Below, piece after piece: positions 21,708 to 30,135 of a stretch of DNA of 64,000 nt (within the stretch, counting starts at the first letter, position 1; each line of letters starts with the position of its first letter). A model generated the notes under the pieces. That model worked only from the letters and a program-made list of their open reading frames with translations. It made no database searches and was not told the DNA's origin. The stretch comes from Duganella levis (GTDB taxonomy: Bacteria > Pseudomonadota > Gammaproteobacteria > Burkholderiales > Burkholderiaceae_D): contig NZ_WWCT01000028.1 of assembly GCF_009857605.1 (NCBI RefSeq), positions 1 to 64,000 on the forward strand, read 5' to 3'. A program made the position numbers and the translations under genes.

Positions 21708-21862
21708 AGGTGTGTAGCAATGCGACCCGCATTATCACCGATTTGCATCCCTGCCGCAAGCCTGCACCATAATTTTTATATTTCAATAAGTTTTTTGCCG
21801 TCTGAAGCGGGTATCATCGCGCCTACCGCCAGACTTTGCCGGCCGCGCCGGCGCCGAGACGC

Positions 21863-23824
21863 ATGAAAAATAATAAGATTCGCGAAATTATCCTGGGTAA
21901 GCCGCTCGATCCGCTGAAGAGCGAGACCCGCCACTCCATGGCGCTGGTGGCGTTCCTGGCCTGGGTCGGCCTCGGCGCGGATGGCTTGTCGTCCTCCGCC
22001 TACGGTCCCGAGGAAACTTTCCGCGCGCTGGGCGGGCATACGCATCTCGGCCTGTACATGGCGATCGCCACGGCGGTGACGGTGTTCGTCATTGCGCTGG
22101 CCTATAACCAGGTGATCGAGCTGTTCCCGACCGGTGGCGGCGGCTACCGCGTCGCCACCAAGCTGGTGGGGCCGTACATGGGCCTGATCTCCGGCTGCGC
22201 GCTGATCCTCGATTATGTGCTGACGATTGCGATCTCCATCGCCTCCGGCGTGGATGCGCTGGCGTCGTTCCTGCCGCTGGGCTTCCAGCCTTACAAGCTG
22301 TGGGCCGAGGTGTTTTTCATCGGGCTGCTGATTGTGATGAATCTGCGCGGGCTGAAGGAGGCGATCCAAATTCTGCTGCCGATCTTCCTCGGCTTTGTGG
22401 TCACCCACCTGGTGCTGATTGTGTACGGGATTTTTGCGCATGCCTCGCATTTGCCGGAGCTGATTCCGAGCACGATGGCGGAGACCACCGATCTGGCCAG
22501 CCATATCGGTTGGGCCGGCGTGGCGGGTATGCTGTTGCTGGCGTATTCGCAGGGCGGCGGTACCTACACGGGGCTGGAGGCGGTGTCCAACAACGTCAAT
22601 CTGCTGGCCGAGCCGCGCGTGCGCACCGGCAAGGTGACGATGATTTACATGGCCTTGTCGCTGGCGTTCACGGCGGGCGGGATCATCCTGCTGTATCTGT
22701 TGTGGGGCGCGCAGCCGGTGCCGGGCGAGACGCTGAATGCGTCGACCTTCAAGACCATCATCGCCAGCATGGGTTTGGGCGGCGAGGTGGTCAATCAGAT
22801 CCTGCTGGTGATTGTGCTGGCGTTCGAGGCCGGCCTGCTGTTTGTGGCGGCCAATACCGGCTTCCTCGGTGGACCGTCGGTGCTGTCGAATATGGCGGCC
22901 GATTCGTGGGTGCCGCACAAGTTCCGTTATCTGTCGACGCGGCTGGTGACGCAGAACGGCATCCTGGTGATGGGCGTGGCGGCGTTGGCGATTCTGTGGG
23001 GCACCGGCGGCAGCGTGACCTTGCTGGTGGTGCTGTATTCGATTTCGGTGTTTTTGACGTTTGCGATTTCGCTGTTCGGGCTGGTGCTGTACTGGTCGCG
23101 CAATCGCAAGAAGGGGACGCACTGGAAGCGGCGCTGGCTGCTGTCGGCGCTGGGCTTTGTGATTTGCGCGGGGATTCTGGCGATATTGCTGGTGGAGCGC
23201 TTTGCCGAGGGAGGCTGGGCGACGGCGCTGATCATCGCGGCGATTGCGGCGTTGTGCATTTATATCCGCAACCATTATCGCCAGACCAAGCAGGCGATTC
23301 ATTCGGTGGATGAGGTGTTTGCGTCGCAGCCATTCGGGCCGAATACCGAGCCGGTAGAGCCGAATCCGGAGGAGCAGACTGCCGTGTTCATTGTGGGGAA
23401 TTCACGCGGCGGCGGTTTGCATGCGCTGCTGTGGGTGCTGCGGATGTTCCCGAATCACTTCAAGAATTTTTTGTTCGTCAATGCGCGCACGGTGGATTAC
23501 CAGGCCTATGGCGGCGAGGGGGCGCTGGAGCAGATGCGCGCGGAGGCCGAGCAGACGCTGGAGTTCTTTGTCGATTTCTGCCATAGCCATGGCATGGCGG
23601 CGTCGTCGTATCTGGGCTTCGGTACGGATGCGGTGGATGAGGTGACGCGCATGTGCGAGGAGATCAGCCAGGAGTTTCCGCATTCGATTTTCTTCACCAG
23701 CAAGCTGATCTTCGCTTCCGATAATTGGTTCACGCGGCTGCTGCACAATCAGGCGGCGCTGGCGGCCCAGCGCCGGTTGCATCTGGAGGGTTTGCAGATG
23801 GTGATTTTGCCGATGAAGGTGTGA
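21863..23824 (+). CDS. APC-superfamily permease of the KimA/YdaO potassium-transporter type
   Basis: 653 residues from ATG 21863 (MKNNKIREIILGKPLDP); an upstream in-frame ATG at 21836 is less likely. About 12 membrane helices occupy residues 25-470, with the family segment GLGADGLSSSAYGPEE in helix 1 and ELFPTGGGGYRVATKLVGPYMG near helix 3. A cytosolic C-terminal domain (about 485-653, TAVFIVGNSRGGGLHALLWVL) follows, as in KimA. KimA from Bacillus is a high-affinity potassium importer; by family this one could carry potassium or an amino acid. No c-di-AMP riboswitch is visible upstream. The gene is monocistronic. Confidence 0.82.
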   Translation: MKNNKIREIILGKPLDPLKSETRHSMALVAFLAWVGLGADGLSSSAYGPEETFRALGGHTHLGLYMAIATAVTVFVIALAYNQVIELFPTGGGGYRVATKLVGPYMGLISGCALILDYVLTIAISIASGVDALASFLPLGFQPYKLWAEVFFIGLLIVMNLRGLKEAIQILLPIFLGFVVTHLVLIVYGIFAHASHLPELIPSTMAETTDLASHIGWAGVAGMLLLAYSQGGGTYTGLEAVSNNVNLLAEPRVRTGKVTMIYMALSLAFTAGGIILLYLLWGAQPVPGETLNASTFKTIIASMGLGGEVVNQILLVIVLAFEAGLLFVAANTGFLGGPSVLSNMAADSWVPHKFRYLSTRLVTQNGILVMGVAALAILWGTGGSVTLLVVLYSISVFLTFAISLFGLVLYWSRNRKKGTHWKRRWLLSALGFVICAGILAILLVERFAEGGWATALIIAAIAALCIYIRNHYRQTKQAIHSVDEVFASQPFGPNTEPVEPNPEEQTAVFIVGNSRGGGLHALLWVLRMFPNHFKNFLFVNARTVDYQAYGGEGALEQMRAEAEQTLEFFVDFCHSHGMAASSYLGFGTDAVDEVTRMCEEISQEFPHSIFFTSKLIFASDNWFTRLLHNQAALAAQRRLHLEGLQMVILPMKV

Positions 23825-23875
23825 GGTAGATCAATCGGGACGTGGCTGGCAGGGGCGGATAATGGAAGCCTTCGC

Positions 23876-24292
23876 ATGGAGGTCGCCATGGAACTAGTCG
23901 CACGGGTGGAGGCGCTGGAGGAAGAGGTTGATGAGCTGAAGAGACTCGTCAAGGATAAGCATGACGGCTTGATCGACAGTCATAGCGAGCAGCTGCGGGA
24001 TCTGCGCAAGGACGTGGCGATGCTGATCGTCAAGGTCGCTGTGCTGGAGGAGCGTGTGAATGCGCTCACTGCCAGGGTGGAGGCTCTGGAGAAGCGGGTG
24101 GAGGCGCTGGAGAGACGCGTTGAAGCGCTTGAAAAACGGGTGGAGGCACTTGAGCGGCGCATTGAAGCGCTGGAGAACAAGGTAGAGAAAATGGATGTGC
24201 GGTTGCGGCGCGTCGAGGTTTTGCAGTGGGTTATCCTTGCCCTGCTCGCGCCGCAAGCGCTATCGTTTTACTTGCGTCTGTTCGCTCCGTGA
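23876..24292 (+). CDS. heptad-repeat coiled-coil protein with C-terminal membrane helix
   Basis: 138 residues that are almost entirely one coiled coil. The repeating heptad is VEALEKR / VEALERR, and residues 68-102 come from five 21-base direct repeats (24077-24181). Leu and Val sit at a/d positions, giving a long parallel coil that probably oligomerises. The last 25 residues (VLQWVILALLAPQALSFYLRLF) form a membrane anchor, so this is a tail-anchored or C-in protein. It may start at the second ATG, 23888. No family recognised. It converges on an FtsH-like protease gene, possibly only by chance. Confidence 0.72.
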   Translation: MEVAMELVARVEALEEEVDELKRLVKDKHDGLIDSHSEQLRDLRKDVAMLIVKVAVLEERVNALTARVEALEKRVEALERRVEALEKRVEALERRIEALENKVEKMDVRLRRVEVLQWVILALLAPQALSFYLRLFAP

Positions 24293-24294
24293 CG

Positions 24295-24340
24295 TCGGCG
24301 CCTGGCGCCGATTCAGTTTCAGCTGCAAATACGTTTGCAG
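24295..24340. repeat. two short hairpins between convergent genes
   Basis: TCGGCGCC T GGCGCCGA (24295-24311) and CTGCAAA TACG TTTGCAG (24323-24340) are both perfect inverted repeats. They occupy the gap between the coiled-coil gene and the FtsH-like gene. Neither is followed by a T tract on either strand, so they are not textbook terminators. Confidence 0.5.
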
Positions 24341-24387
24341 GCGGCGCGCTCCTTGTTGCAGGGTTCGTCGCAGAATGTGGTGGCCGT

Positions 24388-26301
24388 TCAGCATACAAGT
24401 TCCTCCTTATCCGTTGCACGTTGGTGCTGTTGTTCCAGCAGCGCGAAGATGGCGTCTTTCGACAGCACGTATTGGTCCATCAGGATGCCTTTCAGTTCGG
24501 TGATCTGGTCGCGGTAGTCGGCGATGGCGGTCAGGGTGTAGCTGTAGAGTTCGTCGGCTTTGGCTTCCACCTGGCCGAGGTCGGCCTCGTGGTCTTTGAA
24601 GTGGCTGTGGTCGATCTTCGAGCGCGAGTACATCGACAGTTTGTTGACCATCAGGTCCAGCATCGAGGTGGCTTTTTCGATGTCGTTCTGGCTGCCGACT
24701 GAGATGCCGCGCGCGCCGTAGAAGAGTTCTTCCGCCGCCACGCCGCCGTACAGCTGGATCACGTCGCGCTCCAGTTCTTCGAGCGTGCGCAAGGCCACGT
24801 CATCCGACGCCGACAGCACGTAACCCAGCGCCCCCAGCTTGGACACCGATTCGGTGGAAATTTTCAGCAGCGGCGAACGCTCTTTCACTTCGGCCAGCGA
24901 CAGCCCCTGGCGCAGCCACGGGTCGATCTGCATGAAGAAGTGGCCCAGCTCGTGCAGGGCGACGCGTTCGCGCTGGCGGGTTTTCTCGGCGGTGGTGGCG
25001 CGGTCGGTCAGGCCGATGGTGGCGCGTTCAAAGGCGCGGAACATCAGGTCGGTATTGATGATGCACTTCTCTTGTATCGCCAGCATGCTGGCGCGCTCGA
25101 CCACGGTTTGCAGCACCGCCGGACTGAGGTTGGCGGTGATCTCGGCAACGTGGTCCAGGTTCAAGTCTTCCCAGTCGACGCAACCGTTGGCCTTGCGCGC
25201 CAGGAAGGAACGCAGCAGTTCGCGCCGCTCGGTTTTGTTCGGCAGGCGGAAGTTGATCTTGACCGAGAAGCGGCGCAGCATCGCTTCGTCCATGCTGGTC
25301 GAGGCGTCGTCGAAGTTGGAGGCCACCACCCAGATCACGCCTTCGCCCTTGTCGCTGCGCACGCCGTCGAGCAGGCCCAGCAGGGTGTTGGCGGTGTCGT
25401 CTTCCCATTTCTTTTCGCCGCGGCCGCGCGGCATGAACAAGCCCTGGGCTTCGTCGAGGAAGATGATGCACTTGCCGCGCGCGCAGGCTTTGCGGTGCAG
25501 TGCGTGCAGCGCTTTGGAGCCGCCGCCGATGTAGCCCGATTCCAGCGCCGAGGCCGAGGCCTGGATCAGCGGAACGTCGAGCTTCTTGGCCAGGTAGCCG
25601 GCCAGCTTGGTCTTGCCGGTGCCCGCCGGCCCGGTCAGCATGACGTTGAACGGTTTGTCGATGTCGTGCTCTTTGTACAAGGCGCGGTTGCGTATCATGT
25701 CTTCCAGGTGCAGCACTTCCTGTTTGATGTCTTCCATGCCGATCAGATCGTCCATGCTGCCGCCCAGCTGGTCCGGCGTCAGCACGGTGGCGCTGACGCC
25801 CATGCCCGGCAAGCCATTCTTCAGCAGGAACAGCGCCAGTACCACCAGCACGATGTCCAGCAGGTGGCGCGTGACGAAGGCGCCGGCGCGCGCCAGCAGG
25901 CTGACGTCGTCGTCCTGCATCACCGCCTTGTGCGAGGCCAGGAAATCTTCACGGGCGATGGCGTAGGGCAGGCTGTTGCGCAGCAGGACTTCGCGCTCCA
26001 GGCTCAAGTGGGTGGTGCCCGGCACCTTGACCACGTACAGCTTGTTGTCGTTTTTCAGCTTGAAGACATAGCGCGGCGCTTCCGACTGCGGCGCGGCGAT
26101 CAGCAGGTAGTCCAGCTGCGCGCGTTTGGCCGGCAGCGCCGTGATCTGGGCGATGTCCTGCGTGTGCAGGATCGGGCTGGGATCCTGCGGCACTTCGGCA
26201 CGCAGGCCGATCAGCAGGGCCAGCGACAGGGTCAGCACCAGCAAGGCGGCACGGACAGTGGTTTTACGCAGCGCGGTTTGAAGTTTGTAAAGAGTGAACA
26301 T
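24388..26301 (-). CDS. FtsH-like membrane AAA ATP-dependent zinc metalloprotease, atypical
   Basis: 637 residues from ATG 26301. FtsH topology: membrane helix at 15-33, periplasmic segment to about 140, second helix about 143-162, then the AAA domain and protease. Walker A is GPAGTGKT (224-231). Walker B reads FLDEAQG (281-287), where FtsH normally has FIDEIDA. The second region of homology is MDEAMLRRF. The zinc site HELGH is at 450-454, and the third-ligand region SQNDIEKAT is present, so it should be active. Sequence divergence and a lack of the usual ftsJ/folP neighbours show it is a paralogue, not housekeeping ftsH. Confidence 0.85.
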   Translation of the reverse strand: MFTLYKLQTALRKTTVRAALLVLTLSLALLIGLRAEVPQDPSPILHTQDIAQITALPAKRAQLDYLLIAAPQSEAPRYVFKLKNDNKLYVVKVPGTTHLSLEREVLLRNSLPYAIAREDFLASHKAVMQDDDVSLLARAGAFVTRHLLDIVLVVLALFLLKNGLPGMGVSATVLTPDQLGGSMDDLIGMEDIKQEVLHLEDMIRNRALYKEHDIDKPFNVMLTGPAGTGKTKLAGYLAKKLDVPLIQASASALESGYIGGGSKALHALHRKACARGKCIIFLDEAQGLFMPRGRGEKKWEDDTANTLLGLLDGVRSDKGEGVIWVVASNFDDASTSMDEAMLRRFSVKINFRLPNKTERRELLRSFLARKANGCVDWEDLNLDHVAEITANLSPAVLQTVVERASMLAIQEKCIINTDLMFRAFERATIGLTDRATTAEKTRQRERVALHELGHFFMQIDPWLRQGLSLAEVKERSPLLKISTESVSKLGALGYVLSASDDVALRTLEELERDVIQLYGGVAAEELFYGARGISVGSQNDIEKATSMLDLMVNKLSMYSRSKIDHSHFKDHEADLGQVEAKADELYSYTLTAIADYRDQITELKGILMDQYVLSKDAIFALLEQQHQRATDKEELVC

Positions 26302-26684
26302 AATGCACCATCGGGAGCATGATGCCGGGGCTGAGCGCGAGGGTGGGGCGCAGCAGCCAGGGCCGCCGTGACCGGTGCGCAGACTGGAGGCGCAACCGGA
26401 GGGTATTGGAAATTTCGCTGCCGCACGGCAACTCATTCAATGCGCCACTATAGCCCGGCTGGCGCGGTTTGTATCACATCCCCGCAGAAAAAAGCCGCAA
26501 CACACAACAGTGGCGGCCTGGGCGCCGTTTATCCCCGGCTTTTGGCATCTGGGCCCCGCGCTTTTACCGCTCGTCGCATTCGGCGGATATTTGCTTACGG
26601 CTTTGATAATCTGCTCCTGTCCGCCGCTGAATAACAAACCCCAGCGGTGACTCCCGCAGTTCATTTCACTTACCGGAGCTCACC
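26302..26684. other. 383-base intergenic region
   Basis: Divergent spacer between the FtsH-like gene and the small secreted protein gene. It must hold both promoters, but no convincing -35/-10 pair was found; GATAAT at 26605-26610 has no matching -35. No tRNA, ORF with a credible ribosome binding site, or repeat was seen. Confidence 0.5.
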
Positions 26685-27074
26685 ATGAAAACCATCCTGC
26701 TTGGCGTTGTTGCCGCACTTGCCCTGTCCTCCCTGCCTGCCGCTTACGCCGACGACACCACCGTCAGCGTGTCCGCCGCGCGTGCCCAGCAATACCAGAT
26801 GCAGCCTGATGAATTCAGCACATTCCGCAATACCTATGTGCTGCAAAACGGTCAACGTATCGCCTTCGACAACCGCCTGACCAAGCTGTACGCCTCGCTG
26901 GACAAAGGCCGTCCGGTGCGCATCTACGCCACTTCGCCAACCAGCTTTGTGACCGAAACCGGCGCCCGCTTCGACTTCCATGAAGAAGGCGAAGAGCTGT
27001 CGATCAGCGACTTCCAGAAGCTGCCGCTGGCGCGCAACGCCCCGGCCAACGGCCTGATGATGGCACGCCGCTAA
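26685..27074 (+). CDS. small exported protein of unknown function
   Basis: 129 residues. Signal peptide MKTILLGVVAALALSSLPAAYA, then a soluble domain with YVLQNGQRIAFDNRLTKLYASLDKGRPVRIYATSP, likely beta-rich and periplasmic. No family recognised. ATG 26685 has a CCGGAG site 7 bases upstream. It ends one base before the stop of the convergent binding-protein gene. Single cistron. Confidence 0.75.
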   Translation: MKTILLGVVAALALSSLPAAYADDTTVSVSAARAQQYQMQPDEFSTFRNTYVLQNGQRIAFDNRLTKLYASLDKGRPVRIYATSPTSFVTETGARFDFHEEGEELSISDFQKLPLARNAPANGLMMARR

Positions 27075-27075
27075 G

Positions 27076-27801
27076 CTACTGGCGCCAGTGCTCGTACTTG
27101 CGGTCGATCCGCGCCAGCGTGCCATCGCGGCGCAGTTCCGCCAGGGCGGCATTCAGTTGCTCGACCTGCTGGTCCGGCATTGAGAGGTTGCACGCCAGGT
27201 AGACCTGCACGCGATGGAATACCATCAGCGGCACCACCTTGCCCGACCATTCGTACTGTCCGGGGCCGGGACTGCCGTTGCGTATCGACACGGCCCATAA
27301 ATCAATGCGGTTGAGCAGCAGCTTTTGCGGATTGACCAGGTCATTGCTGACAGCGTCGACGTTGAAGCCACGGCTGCGCAGATACTCGTCGCGCGCATCG
27401 CCGATATAGGTGCCGATGCGCAGCTTGCGCGCGTCGTCGACGGTGTTGAGCGTAAAGCTATGGTCGGCGCGGCCCCAGAATTGCCATTCGGCCTCGTCGG
27501 TAGGACCAATCCACTTGAACAGCGCTTCGCGCTCCGGCGTGCGCGAGGTGGAATAGACGCAGGTCTGCTGCTGCGTCTGCGCCATCATGAAGGCGCGCTT
27601 CCACGGGAGTTGCTCGATGCGGTAGTCGGTGCCGGTGCGCGCCATCAGCGCGCGGATCTTGTCGGTGGCGCGGCCGACAATCGCGCCGCTCGCATCGCGC
27701 ATGCTGGATGGCGGCGAATGTTCCGTGGTGATGTGCAGCGGGGCCGCAGCCCCGGGCAGGGAAGTCGCCAGCAGAAATAATGTCAGGAAAATAAATCGCA
27801 T
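27076..27801 (-). CDS. periplasmic solute-binding protein, SBP_bac_3-like
   Basis: 241 residues from ATG 27801, chosen for its signal peptide (MRFIFLTLFLLATSLPGAAA); the open frame continues upstream without one. The mature part has the two-lobe pattern LHITTEHSPPSSMRDASGAIVGRATDKIRALM ... RKLRIGTYIGDARDEYLRS ... LNAALAELRRDGTLARIDRKY. No permease or ATPase gene is adjacent. Orphan members of this short class in related bacteria are often of unknown role, so amino-acid transport should not be assumed. Confidence 0.82.
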   Translation of the reverse strand: MRFIFLTLFLLATSLPGAAAPLHITTEHSPPSSMRDASGAIVGRATDKIRALMARTGTDYRIEQLPWKRAFMMAQTQQQTCVYSTSRTPEREALFKWIGPTDEAEWQFWGRADHSFTLNTVDDARKLRIGTYIGDARDEYLRSRGFNVDAVSNDLVNPQKLLLNRIDLWAVSIRNGSPGPGQYEWSGKVVPLMVFHRVQVYLACNLSMPDQQVEQLNAALAELRRDGTLARIDRKYEHWRQ

Positions 27802-27866
27802 GGGCTGGCCGCTTTCTACCAAAAAGCATAGCAGCAATGCTATCCCAGCAGCAACACGCGTTTGTA

Positions 27867-29591
27867 TCAGTCCGTGCGGCGGTACAGGCGGAAGCGTTCC
27901 TCGCGGTCGGCCGGGCGGCGGCCTTCCCATAGCAGCACCCACTGCTTGCCACGGAACTGCGCCTGGATCTCGCGGTCGTCGCGCACCTTGATGCTATCTT
28001 GCAACAGCAGCAGGTTGCAGCGGCCGCCTTCGACGCCGGCAAACGGCAGCTCGGCGTAATACGCGAACGAGGCGCGCTGGGCCGGGCCGACGTTGGTGTC
28101 GATGCATTGCGTGTCGGCCGGCAGCTTGTTGGCGATCTGGCGGGCGACGCCGGCATAGCTCTTGCCGTAATTGAAATCCGGCAGGAACAGCGTCATCATC
28201 AGAATCCAGATCAGGATCAGGCCGCCCGACGACAGCACCACCGCGCGCCACAGCACCGCCGGCTGGCGCGAGATGCGCCAGTACACCAGCACAAACCAGC
28301 CCAGCGTGGCGGCCAGCGCGACGAAGAAGGCGATCCACCCCAGCTCGGGCGTAAAGCCCGGCACCAGCTTGAGGACGTTGCGGGCGGCTTTTTCCGGCCA
28401 GCCGGTCAGCTTGGCGAACCAGAAGATCCAGATCACGGCCGCGCACAGCGTCAGCGCCATCACCGAGAACCAGTCGATGGCGTTGATGGCGCCGCGCTTG
28501 ACCGTCAGCAGGCCGAACGCGGCCATGACGGCCAGCGGCGGCAGCAGCACCAGCAGCTGGCCTTGCTCAGGTTGCGGATGGCACAGGGTCAGCAGCACGC
28601 CCATGACCACGAAGGCCAGCGGCACCACGATGTGCAGCACGCCGCGCTGGCGCCGCCAGGCCCACACCGCCCAGGCGGCGAACGGCCAGGCCGGCCAGAA
28701 GAACCAGACGCCGACGCGGAAGAAGAACTTGACCGAGGTCCAGCTTGGCCAGTCCAGTTGCAGCCAGTTCCAGGTCATCCAGGCGTTCAGCGGCTGCTGG
28801 TGATACGGCGCCAGCAGTTGCGCCGGCAGCAGCCACACGGCGGCCACCAGGCCGCCGACGGCGATCATGGCGCCGAGGTCGCGCATGGCGCGGATGGCCG
28901 GCTGGGCCAGGAAGCGGGTGCAGGCGAACAGGGCCAGCATCAGGCACACCGGCGTGATCCAGCCGCGCGCCAGCGTCAGCAGGCCGATCGCCAGGCCGCT
29001 GAGGGCGGCGTTGCGCAGCGACGGCTTTTCCACGTAGCGCACGGTGCGGTACAGCAGCAGCGCGGTCAGCGACACCTGCAGCGCTTCCGGCGTGGTTTCG
29101 TGGCTGTGCAGCAGCAGGCCGAGGCAGCCGAGGTAGATCAGCACGGCGGCGTCGGCCAGCGTGCGGCCAAAGTCGTCCGGTTCGGGCTGGCCGCCGAAGG
29201 CCAGCCGCAGCGGCTGCGCATCCTGGCGCCGGCCGAGGTGGAAGGTGGCGTACCACAGCGACAGCACGCCCACCAGGAAGGCGCCGATGGTGCCCACGCG
29301 CGCGGCCAGCACGTCGCCCAGCAGCCAGCCGAACAGCTTCATGCCCAGCGCGCCCAGCCAGAACGCCAGCGGCCCTTCATCGGGCCACGACAGGCCGGCG
29401 ATATTCGGCCACAGCCAGTCCTGCCAGGTGCCGTGCAACATGGTCCACATGATGCCGAAACTGGCGGCGTCGTCGTTCTTCCACGGGTCGCGGCCGATCA
29501 GGCCAGGCAGGATATACAACAGGCCCAGGGCGAACAGCGCCCAGCGCGGCAAGGCCAAAGTAGCGGCAGCGGGAAGACGAACTGGCTTCAT
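27867..29591 (-). CDS. ArnT-like glycosyltransferase family 39 membrane protein
   Basis: 574 residues with about 11-12 membrane helices. The first periplasmic loop carries the acidic motif DPWKNDDAASFGIMWT, and further on there is WPDEGPLAFWLGA, as in ArnT and related PMT_2 enzymes, which use polyprenyl-phosphate sugars to modify lipid A or proteins. The C-terminal periplasmic domain (about 480-574) holds PADTQCIDTNVGPAQRASFAYY. No arn genes for aminoarabinose are nearby, so the donor and acceptor are unknown. The ATG is 105 bases from the rpmE2 stop. Confidence 0.82.
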   Translation of the reverse strand: MKPVRLPAAATLALPRWALFALGLLYILPGLIGRDPWKNDDAASFGIMWTMLHGTWQDWLWPNIAGLSWPDEGPLAFWLGALGMKLFGWLLGDVLAARVGTIGAFLVGVLSLWYATFHLGRRQDAQPLRLAFGGQPEPDDFGRTLADAAVLIYLGCLGLLLHSHETTPEALQVSLTALLLYRTVRYVEKPSLRNAALSGLAIGLLTLARGWITPVCLMLALFACTRFLAQPAIRAMRDLGAMIAVGGLVAAVWLLPAQLLAPYHQQPLNAWMTWNWLQLDWPSWTSVKFFFRVGVWFFWPAWPFAAWAVWAWRRQRGVLHIVVPLAFVVMGVLLTLCHPQPEQGQLLVLLPPLAVMAAFGLLTVKRGAINAIDWFSVMALTLCAAVIWIFWFAKLTGWPEKAARNVLKLVPGFTPELGWIAFFVALAATLGWFVLVYWRISRQPAVLWRAVVLSSGGLILIWILMMTLFLPDFNYGKSYAGVARQIANKLPADTQCIDTNVGPAQRASFAYYAELPFAGVEGGRCNLLLLQDSIKVRDDREIQAQFRGKQWVLLWEGRRPADREERFRLYRRTD

Positions 29592-29639
29592 CGATCAGTG
29601 AGTTTTTAAGAGTAGAACCGGAGTATGAGGGCAATAAAC

Positions 29640-29668
29640 AAAAAAAGCAGCCAGAGGCTGCTTTTTTT
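29640..29668 (-). terminator. rho-independent terminator of rpmE2
   Basis: AAAAAAAGCAGCC (29640-29652), loop AGA, GGCTGCTTTTTTT (29656-29668). Symmetric 13-bp stem with T tracts on both strands, just downstream of rpmE2 on the minus strand. Confidence 0.92.
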
Positions 29669-29696
29669 ATCGAAGCGGCAAGAATGCCAGCTGCGA

Positions 29697-29966
29697 TTAA
29701 CCAGCTGCGATAGCGGTTTTCGAACCGACGGTACCGAATTTCTGGCGGAATTTCTCAACGCGGCCAGCGGTGTCGACGATTTTGTGTTTACCGGTGTAGA
29801 ACGGGTGCGATTCAGCCGATACCTCGATCTTCACCAGTGGGTATTCTTTACCGTTGAATTCGGTTTTTTCACGGGTGTTGATGGTCGAACGGGTGACGAA
29901 TTTGAAGTCGCACGACAGATCGTGGAAAACGACTTCGCGGTATTCTGGGTGACCTTCTGCTTTCAT
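29697..29966 (-). CDS. rpmE2: 50S ribosomal protein bL31, type B (zinc-free)
   Basis: 89 residues with the type B pattern [29 protein letters not shown] and a C-terminal [26 protein letters not shown]. Only one cysteine remains, so the zinc-binding CxxC motifs of type A are missing. Type B paralogues substitute for bL31A under zinc limitation in bacteria that have both. It sits between rho and the ArnT-like gene on the same strand, with its own terminator. Confidence 0.96.
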   Translation of the reverse strand: MKAEGHPEYREVVFHDLSCDFKFVTRSTINTREKTEFNGKEYPLVKIEVSAESHPFYTGKHKIVDTAGRVEKFRQKFGTVGSKTAIAAG

Positions 29967-30090
29967 TTGGAGCCTCGGATAGTTAGGTAGCCAAACAGCA
30001 CTTCGTCGGTCGATACCACTTCGTGACCCGATTGCCGCTCACTTGCCAGGTTAAAAAATAATGCGATCGGCGATTATACGCCCGCAAACG

Positions 30091-30118
30091 CAAACAGGCA
30101 ACCGAGGTTGCCTGTTTG
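30091..30118 (-). terminator. hairpin downstream of rho
   Basis: CAAACAGGCAACC (30091-30103), loop GA, GGTTGCCTGTTTG (30106-30118): a perfect 13-bp stem 18 bases after the rho stop. On the minus strand the stem's own 3' end gives TTTG, so the T tract is weak but the stem is long. Confidence 0.75.
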
Positions 30119-30135
30119 TTACGACTAATCGTTGA

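Noticed and set aside
21779-21862. ydaO-type c-di-AMP riboswitch upstream of the KimA-like gene
   Set aside because: The leader is short and lacks the conserved riboswitch blocks.
24077-24181. 21-base tandem repeats considered as a CRISPR-like array or minisatellite
   Set aside because: No spacers, units are in frame and encode heptads of a coiled coil.
27999-29609. 536-codon plus-strand frame opposite the ArnT-like gene
   Set aside because: Gln/Arg/His-rich mirror of a membrane protein; no ribosome binding site and no recognisable domain.
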